64,000 nucleotides of DNA from NCBI RefSeq assembly GCF_003112535.1, contig NZ_BEWA01000010.1:148163-212162 (forward strand). Reading direction: 5' to 3'. A program made the translations under genes and the position numbers. The notes under the pieces are model-generated. The model ran no database searches and was not told the origin of the DNA. It worked only from the letters and a program-made list of their open reading frames with translations. Origin of the DNA: Streptomyces rishiriensis. GTDB lineage: Bacteria > Actinomycetota > Actinomycetes > Streptomycetales > Streptomycetaceae. Of the stretch, positions 59,377 through 64,000 are shown piece by piece; position 1 is the first letter of the stretch, and the number at the start of each line of letters is the position of its first letter.

Positions 59377-60177
59377 TCACCACAGTCGGGTGCCCGGTGC
59401 TCCCTTGAACGGCCCACGCACCTCTGCGGTGATCCAGCCGCCGTAGAAGTCCCCCTCCTGCGCCGTCACCTCCTCCCCGTCGACCGTGCAGCGGTCCACG
59501 CGGCTCGGGTAGAAGGCGAGGAAGCCGACGAGGGGTGCGTAGCCGGGCTCGGGACGGGGATAGCTCCACGCGGCGCGAGCACGTACGTCATCTCCCCGGA
59601 CGACGTCCCAGTACCGGGCCGACCCCTTCCATTCGCACCAGGTCCGGCCCGCGACCGCCGGGAACAGAAGCTCCGTACGGACGTCCCGCGGCGGGATATA
59701 GAACACGGGGGGATGGCTGGTCTCCAGGACCCGGATGGCCCTGCGGGTCTCGGCCACCACCTGTCCTGCGCACTCCACCCGCACCACACGGTCGTCCTCC
59801 CGCATGACGGGCGGCCTCGGGTAGTCCCAGACCGACTCGGGCGTCCGCGGGGCGGAACGCGGCACGGGTGGTTCTTCCAGTCGGTCCAGATACACCTCGT
59901 CCTCGTAGCACCAGGCCCATTCCCGGTCACGTGCCAGGGTGCGTGCGACCGGGTGTGCGCTGGAGTCGAAGTGGCCCGTGGCGTGCGCGCCGGGAGAGCT
60001 GTCGCTGCAGCCCACGTGGCCGCACGTCAGGCACAGCAGCAGATCAGCCGGTGCGCTTCCGCGCGCCGCGCAGGACGCGCACGTCTCACTCAGCGGGGGC
60101 GGGTCCGCCGTCCAGGCGTGGGAGCAAGGTTTACCCGCAGGCCGTCCGCCATCGGGCCGGGGTGCCCATCTCGTCAT
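59377..60177 (-). CDS. UBP-type zinc finger fused to DUF427
   Basis: 266 residues. The N-terminal half is a ZnF-UBP domain: CSHAWTADPPPLSETCASCA, LLLCLTCGHVGCSDSSPGAH, ATGHFDSSAHPVA, WCYEDEVY, with the expected Cys/His pattern. The C-terminal half is DUF427 (DDRVVRVECAGQVVAETRRA, VLETSHPPVFYIPPRDV, TWCEWKGSARYWDVV, VGFLAFYPSRVDRC). In most genomes these are separate neighbouring genes; here they are one frame with a short proline-rich linker (about residues 103-118). Function unknown. Its 3' end abuts the truncated IS701 element. Confidence 0.85.
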   Translation of the reverse strand: MTRWAPRPDGGRPAGKPCSHAWTADPPPLSETCASCAARGSAPADLLLCLTCGHVGCSDSSPGAHATGHFDSSAHPVARTLARDREWAWCYEDEVYLDRLEEPPVPRSAPRTPESVWDYPRPPVMREDDRVVRVECAGQVVAETRRAIRVLETSHPPVFYIPPRDVRTELLFPAVAGRTWCEWKGSARYWDVVRGDDVRARAAWSYPRPEPGYAPLVGFLAFYPSRVDRCTVDGEEVTAQEGDFYGGWITAEVRGPFKGAPGTRLW

Positions 60178-60383
60178 CGGTGATCACCAGCCTGTGCAAT
60201 CGATACCACGCTTCTCAGCAGCGTCGCGCCCCTGCCTGCGCCCTGTCGGTCACGCTCTCTCCTCTGTGGTTCTCGTTCTCCACACGGTTCGCCCCGACAC
60301 CGCACAGCAGATGCAGCCCACCGGACAATTCGTCGCCAGCGGTGACCGTCCGCGCCGGCAGCGTGCGCCACCCGGAAGTGACC

Positions 60384-60960
60384 ATGGTCGACATCGTCCG
60401 AGAGGCAACCGACCGCGTCGGCCCGCGCGACCCGGACCTTGCCATCGTGCAGCTGACCGAGCTGACCAGGCCACACTGACAGAGGACGCCTACGACGACG
60501 GCTTCCACATGTACGACGACACGCTCCTCGTCGTGGTCACCGGCATGAAGCAGCAGCTCAAGGAGCGCAGCCCGGCCGGGGCGATCTTCCGACGCTTAGG
60601 CCGCTCCCACGCCCGGACGCTTCTGGAGACGACCGGCGGCTCCCGCCCGGAAGCCCACCACGCCCGTCGGCAGGCCGCGTACGCAGCCCGTAAACGGGAG
60701 GACAAGCAGCAGCCGCGCTGCCGAAGGCGGAAGGCCGAGCGGGAAGCCCGCCGTCCTGTGTGCGCCGGCTGCGCCAGCCGGCGCACCGATGCACGGTGGA
60801 AGGCCATCGAGCCTGCCGGATGGGGCGCCCCGCGCGGGACCCACCCACACCTGTGCGGCGACTGCAAGCAGCGTGCCCTTCGCTGCCGAACGCCAGGCCG
60901 CACACACCCGGCCCGAGCACCTGGATCACGCCGACTTGGGCGATCTCCTCGGGCCTGGGG
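60384..60960 (+). pseudogene. Decayed plasmid-type hypothetical gene
   Basis: Begins MVDIVREATDRVGPRDPDLA...TELTR, then a one-base shift at about 60475. It continues TEDAYDDGFHMYDDTLLVVV, TGMKQQLKERSPAGAIFRRL, a lysine/arginine-rich stretch and a zinc ribbon (CAGCASRRTDARWKAIE ... HLCGDCKQRA). The zinc-ribbon ending is common in Streptomyces plasmid proteins. Codon bias also supports an antisense frame here, so confidence is limited. Confidence 0.4.
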
Positions 60961-61207
60961 CGGCGGTCCGCGCGGGCGAAGCAGCAGGCGCGGGCCTCGC
61001 ACCCCTGGTCGGCCACGCGCTGGATTACACCGCGCCACTGCTCGAAGCTCCCCTTGTGCGGTCGCGGCCCACCGGTACGGTCGGTGACCGGGAAGAACCG
61101 GGCGATGCGCCGGGCGCAGGCTTCTGCCAGCAGTCCGAAGGCCGTGGTGGGTGCCGCTTCCACCTGCCGGGCGAGCAGGGTTCCCGCTGTGTCGCCGATG
61201 TGGAGTT

Positions 61208-62060
61208 TCATGTTGCCGGCACTTTCCAGAAGCAGACGACGGCTTCGTCCAGGTCCTTCGTCTGCATGGCTGCCTTCGCCTGCGAGACCAGCGCGCCGAG
61301 TGCCTGGTCGCCGTCCCGGCCGTGCAACTCCTCGCATCTCTCTGCTATTTGGCCGTACATGCGCCTTGCGCGCGAGGGCTCGCCGTTCCCTTCGATCTCC
61401 GCGGCCGCCGCGACCAGGTCCTCCAGGCCGTCGTGCCCCCGCTCGTGGCCGAAGGGCAGCCCGCCAGCGAGTTCCGCATGGCGCCCGCGGGCGATCCTGG
61501 TGAGTTCGTGGCCGCCGCTGAGCTCTCCCTCAGCGGTCTTCAGCATCCGGGTGTAGGTGCGCAGCGCGGCGGCGTTGTCGCCGGCCTGCTGCTGCCAATG
61601 GCCCTTGTCGCAGGGCAGGTTGAGCGCGGCCTCGGTACGGCCCTCCTGCTCGGTCGAGCGGTGCGTCTCCTCGTGACGGCGTACGGTTTCTTCGGCCCGC
61701 CCTGCCCGGCCGCGCCAGTGGGCGAGCTGGTGGCGGGCCAGTCCGGTGTCCTGATGCCGGGGTCCCTGGAGCCGTTCGCGGTCGGAGAGGAGCTGTGTGA
61801 ACAGATACACCGCGCCCTCCGCGTCGCCCGACTACTCAGCCCAGTGGGCGAGTTGATGCCACACTGCCTCGACAGACCGACGGGGGGAACGGGACGGCCG
61901 GCCGAGGCCTGCGGCATCGGCGACCACGGCGCCATGCTGGTCCGGCCCGACCACGTGGTCGCCTGGCGCACCACTCGGGCCACCCCGTGCCCCACAGCAG
62001 TTTTGGCCGAGGCCACGAGACGGGCCCTGCGGCCCACCCGTGCCGCAGCATGACCGGGCA
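61208..62060 (-). pseudogene. TPR-repeat protein remnant
   Basis: Reverse frames contain Streptomyces-type tetratricopeptide units: FTQLLSDRERLQGPRHQDTG, LARHQLAHWRGRAGRAEETV, and, upstream in another frame, VWHQLAHWAE. A continuous part of 200 codons ends at 61208; the upstream repeats and any NB-ARC or effector domain are broken or lost. Its stop overlaps a following reverse ATG (61211, MKLHIGDTAGTLLARQVEAA), which may begin a short downstream gene. Confidence 0.55.
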
Positions 62061-62244
62061 GCGGCACTGACGAGGCGACGCCCGCACCTTCGCCGGCTTG
62101 TGTCCGGCCGATGCAGGTCGGGATGCACGGAGAATCAGTGGAGGACGATCTGCACGGCTCGGTCGACGGCTTCGGATCCGCCGGGTCCCGCCACGGGGGG
62201 TGCGGGGCGCGGATCCCGCCAGGGTCCTTCATGAAGGCGCGAGG

Positions 62245-62460
62245 CTAGTCATTCCTCGTGAAGGTGCCGAGGCCGGTCGTGTCCAGGTTCTCGACCCGGA
62301 CCTTGTCGGCGTGTCCGCCGGACCCGACGGTAAAGGTCACGCCGGACAGGCCGACGGACATTTCGCCGGTGGTGCTGTAGCTGAAGGTGTCACCCTCGTA
62401 GTGGCGCAAGGCAAACCGTTGCTTCTTGGGCCCGAGTTGCATGGTGAGTTGGCCCCGTTA
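62245..62460 (-). pseudogene. C-terminal DUF3471 fragment of a serine hydrolase
   Basis: GQLTMQLGPKKQRFALRHYE, GDTFSYSTTGEM, ...DKVRVENLDTTGLGTFTR-stop. This is the DUF3471-type C-terminus that follows penicillin-binding-protein-like beta-lactamase domains. The frame is cut at about 62460, where the IS110 element begins; the catalytic domain is not in the window. Confidence 0.75.
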
Positions 62461-62715
62461 TGTTTTCCGCGGTTCCGCAACGGGGCCGCTGGCCTCCGGG
62501 CCCGGCATGACTGTTGCCCCCTGTCGAACGGATGACCTGGGGGGTGGTGTCACCGGGCCCGGGAGGTGCCGTCGGAGACGCTGATGAGAGGTCCGGCCAC
62601 CGCCCGGTCCGGCGCACTGCCGGACAGCTCGCGAGCGGCAGGTCTGCATAACGTGGATGCGCGCGTACGACACCGAAGCCGAGGCCGGCACCGTCAACAC
62701 CCTGGGAAAGGCGCG
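62461..62715 (+). ncRNA. Candidate IS110 bridge-RNA region (left end)
   Basis: 255 bp without a credible gene between the interrupted serine hydrolase and the IS110 recombinase. IS110-group elements encode their bridge RNA in the non-coding left end upstream of the recombinase. This segment has suitable length and contains self-complementary stretches (for example CCGGGCCCGG near 62557). RNA boundaries and loops were not determined. Confidence 0.5.
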
Positions 62716-63933
62716 ATGTTCGACACCGAAGACGTGGGCGTGTTCCTCGGCCTGGACGTCGGCAAGAGCAGCCATCACGGCCACGGGCTGACCCCGGCCG
62801 GGAAGAAGGTCTTCGACAAGCAACTGCCGAACAGCGAGCCAAAACTGCGGGCCGTCTTCGACAAGCTGACCGCGAAGTTCGGCACCGTGCTGGTGATCGT
62901 GGACCAGCCCGCCTCCATCGGCGCCCTCCCGCTGACCGTCGCCCGTGACGCGGGCTGCCAGGTCGCCTACCTGCCCGGACTCGCCATGCGCCGGATCGCC
63001 GACCTCTACCCGGGCGAGGCCAAGACCGACGCCAAGGACGCCGCGGTCATCGCCGACGCCGCCCGCACCATGCCGCACACCCTGCGCTCGCTGGAACTGA
63101 CCGACGAGATCACCGCCGAGCTGACCGTGCTCGTCGGCTTCGACCAGGACCTCGCCGCCGAGGCCACCCGCACGTCCAACCGGATACGCGGCCTGCTCAC
63201 CCAGTTCCACCCCAGCCTCGAACGCGTCCTCGGCCCTCGCCTGGACCACCAGGCCGTCACCTGGCTCCTGGAGCGCTACGGCTCCCCGGCCGCCCTGCGC
63301 AAGGCCGGCCGTCGCAGACTCGTGGAACTGATCCGGCCCAAGGCGCCGCGCATGGCCCAGCGGCTGATCGACGACGTCTTCGACGCGCTCGACGAACAGA
63401 CCGTCGTCGTGCCCGGCACCGGCACCCTCGACATCGTCGTGCCCTCCCTGGCCGCCTCGCTCGCCGCCGTCCACACCCAGCGCCGGGCCCTGGAAGCCCA
63501 GATCAACGCCCTGCTGGAGGCCCACCCTCTTTCCCCGGTCCTGACGTCGATGCCCGGCGTCGGCGTCAGGACCGCCGCCGTCCTGCTGGTCACCGTCGGC
63601 GACGGCACCAGCTTCCCCACCGCCGCCCACCTCGCCTCCTACGCCGGCCTGGCCCCGGCCACGAAGTCGTCCGGAACCTCGATCCACGGCGAACACGCAC
63701 CCCGAGGCGGAAACCGTCAGCTCAAACGGGCAATGTTCCTCTCCGCCTTCGCCTGCATGAACGCCGACCCCGCCTCCCGCACCTACTACGACAAGCAACG
63801 AGCCCGCGGCAAAACCCACACCCAGGCCCTCCTCCGCCTGGCCCGCCAACGCATCAGCGTCCTGTTCGCCATGCTCCGAGACGGCACCTTCTACGAACCC
63901 CGCATCCCTGAGGACGTCGAACTCGCCGCATGA
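62716..63933 (+). CDS. IS110-family recombinase/transposase
   Basis: 405 residues. N-terminal RuvC-like DEDD domain (FLGLDVGKSSHHG; VIVDQPASIGALP; AKTDAKDAAVIADAARTMP) and the C-terminal Tnp domain (SMPGVGVRTAAVLL; HLASYAGLAPATKSSGTS; APRGGNRQLKRAMFLSAFA) carrying the catalytic serine region. The ATG at 62716 follows GGGAAAGG. The element appears intact at the protein level and may be active. It has inserted in the 3' part of a serine hydrolase gene. Confidence 0.95.
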   Translation: MFDTEDVGVFLGLDVGKSSHHGHGLTPAGKKVFDKQLPNSEPKLRAVFDKLTAKFGTVLVIVDQPASIGALPLTVARDAGCQVAYLPGLAMRRIADLYPGEAKTDAKDAAVIADAARTMPHTLRSLELTDEITAELTVLVGFDQDLAAEATRTSNRIRGLLTQFHPSLERVLGPRLDHQAVTWLLERYGSPAALRKAGRRRLVELIRPKAPRMAQRLIDDVFDALDEQTVVVPGTGTLDIVVPSLAASLAAVHTQRRALEAQINALLEAHPLSPVLTSMPGVGVRTAAVLLVTVGDGTSFPTAAHLASYAGLAPATKSSGTSIHGEHAPRGGNRQLKRAMFLSAFACMNADPASRTYYDKQRARGKTHTQALLRLARQRISVLFAMLRDGTFYEPRIPEDVELAA

Positions 63934-63966
63934 CCCCCACAAGTCACACCACCCCAAACCGAACCT

Positions 63967-63997
63967 GGGTGCCTTGACGAAAGACATAGAGGCACCC
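63967..63997. terminator. Inverted repeat at the right end of the IS110 element
   Basis: GGGTGCC (63967-63973) and GGCACCC (63991-63997) form a 7-bp stem about 35 bp after the recombinase stop. Could be a terminator or part of the right-end structure. Confidence 0.5.
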
Positions 63998-64000
63998 CCC

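Noticed and set aside
60558..61211. Reverse ORF beginning MKLHIGDTAGTLLARQVEAA, overlapping the TPR stop
   Set aside because: The first 60 codons look plausible, but it then lies antisense to a zinc-ribbon remnant with better family resemblance. I could not decide where it ends, so it is mentioned only as a possibility.

Overview
This is high-GC actinomycete DNA, almost certainly Streptomyces. It has strong third-position GC bias, GTG starts and ATGA/GTGA gene overlaps. It also has a SARP activator with an in-frame TTA codon, a PucR-type regulator with TTA, an aromatic type II polyketide synthase pair, and remnants of linear-replicon genes. Many genes are single transcription units with sensible ribosome binding sites. 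The right half also holds a striking amount of decayed and mobile DNA.

Region 1 (1-14.8 kb) is the right part of a hybrid biosynthetic cluster. It contains an NRPS condensation-adenylation protein cut by the window edge and a free-standing methyltransferase that looks excised from an interrupted adenylation domain. A TTA-containing SARP regulator, a dTDP-glucose 4,6-dehydratase, a type II thioesterase, KS-alpha, KS-beta (CLF), two FAD hydroxylases and a PF04199-type cyclase/hydrolase complete it. No ACP or peptidyl carrier is visible, so the cluster must continue to the left or use carriers from elsewhere. Two sets of heptamer direct repeats with 11-bp periodicity look like SARP boxes.

Region 2 (15-25 kb) starts with a secreted lamin-tail/beta-propeller protein and a frameshifted hydrolase. 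The most interesting locus follows: an AraC regulator, a 73-residue precursor with six cysteines and an A-H-A processing site, an attenuator-like hairpin, a MauE-type redox membrane protein, a MauD/TlpA thioredoxin, an ABC exporter and a dedicated S26 signal peptidase. The last three genes overlap by 4 bp. I read this as a self-contained factory for an exported, disulfide-bonded (possibly further modified) peptide. A LysR/SDR pair follows.

Region 3 (25-42.8 kb) is mostly housekeeping and stress genes. It has an ECF sigma/anti-sigma pair, an anti-sigma-type HATPase, a WXXGXW repeat protein and a TetR/SDR pair with three operator copies. A PucR regulator with a PLP decarboxylase, a nucleotidyl-cyclase-like protein coupled to a membrane protein and an arsenic island (arsI divergent from arsR-aqp-arsC-arsN) follow. 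The region ends with an orphan DUF4157 protein carrying a C-terminal deaminase-like toxin domain.

Region 4 (43-64 kb) is an accessory patchwork. It carries Tn3, IS21, IS5, IS701 and IS110 elements or fragments, and broken pieces of a FAD monooxygenase, ECF sigma factor, LacI regulator, helicase, Tpg-like terminal protein, TPR protein and serine hydrolase. Intact islands between them are a GNAT enzyme, a YrhB/Imm35-like protein, EamA/MocR, SDR/XRE, a CBM13-GH62 arabinofuranosidase, an M48 protease and a UBP zinc finger-DUF427 fusion. A copy of the GH62 C-terminus also lies 21 kb away at 33.8 kb. No CRISPR array, rRNA or tRNA was recognised.
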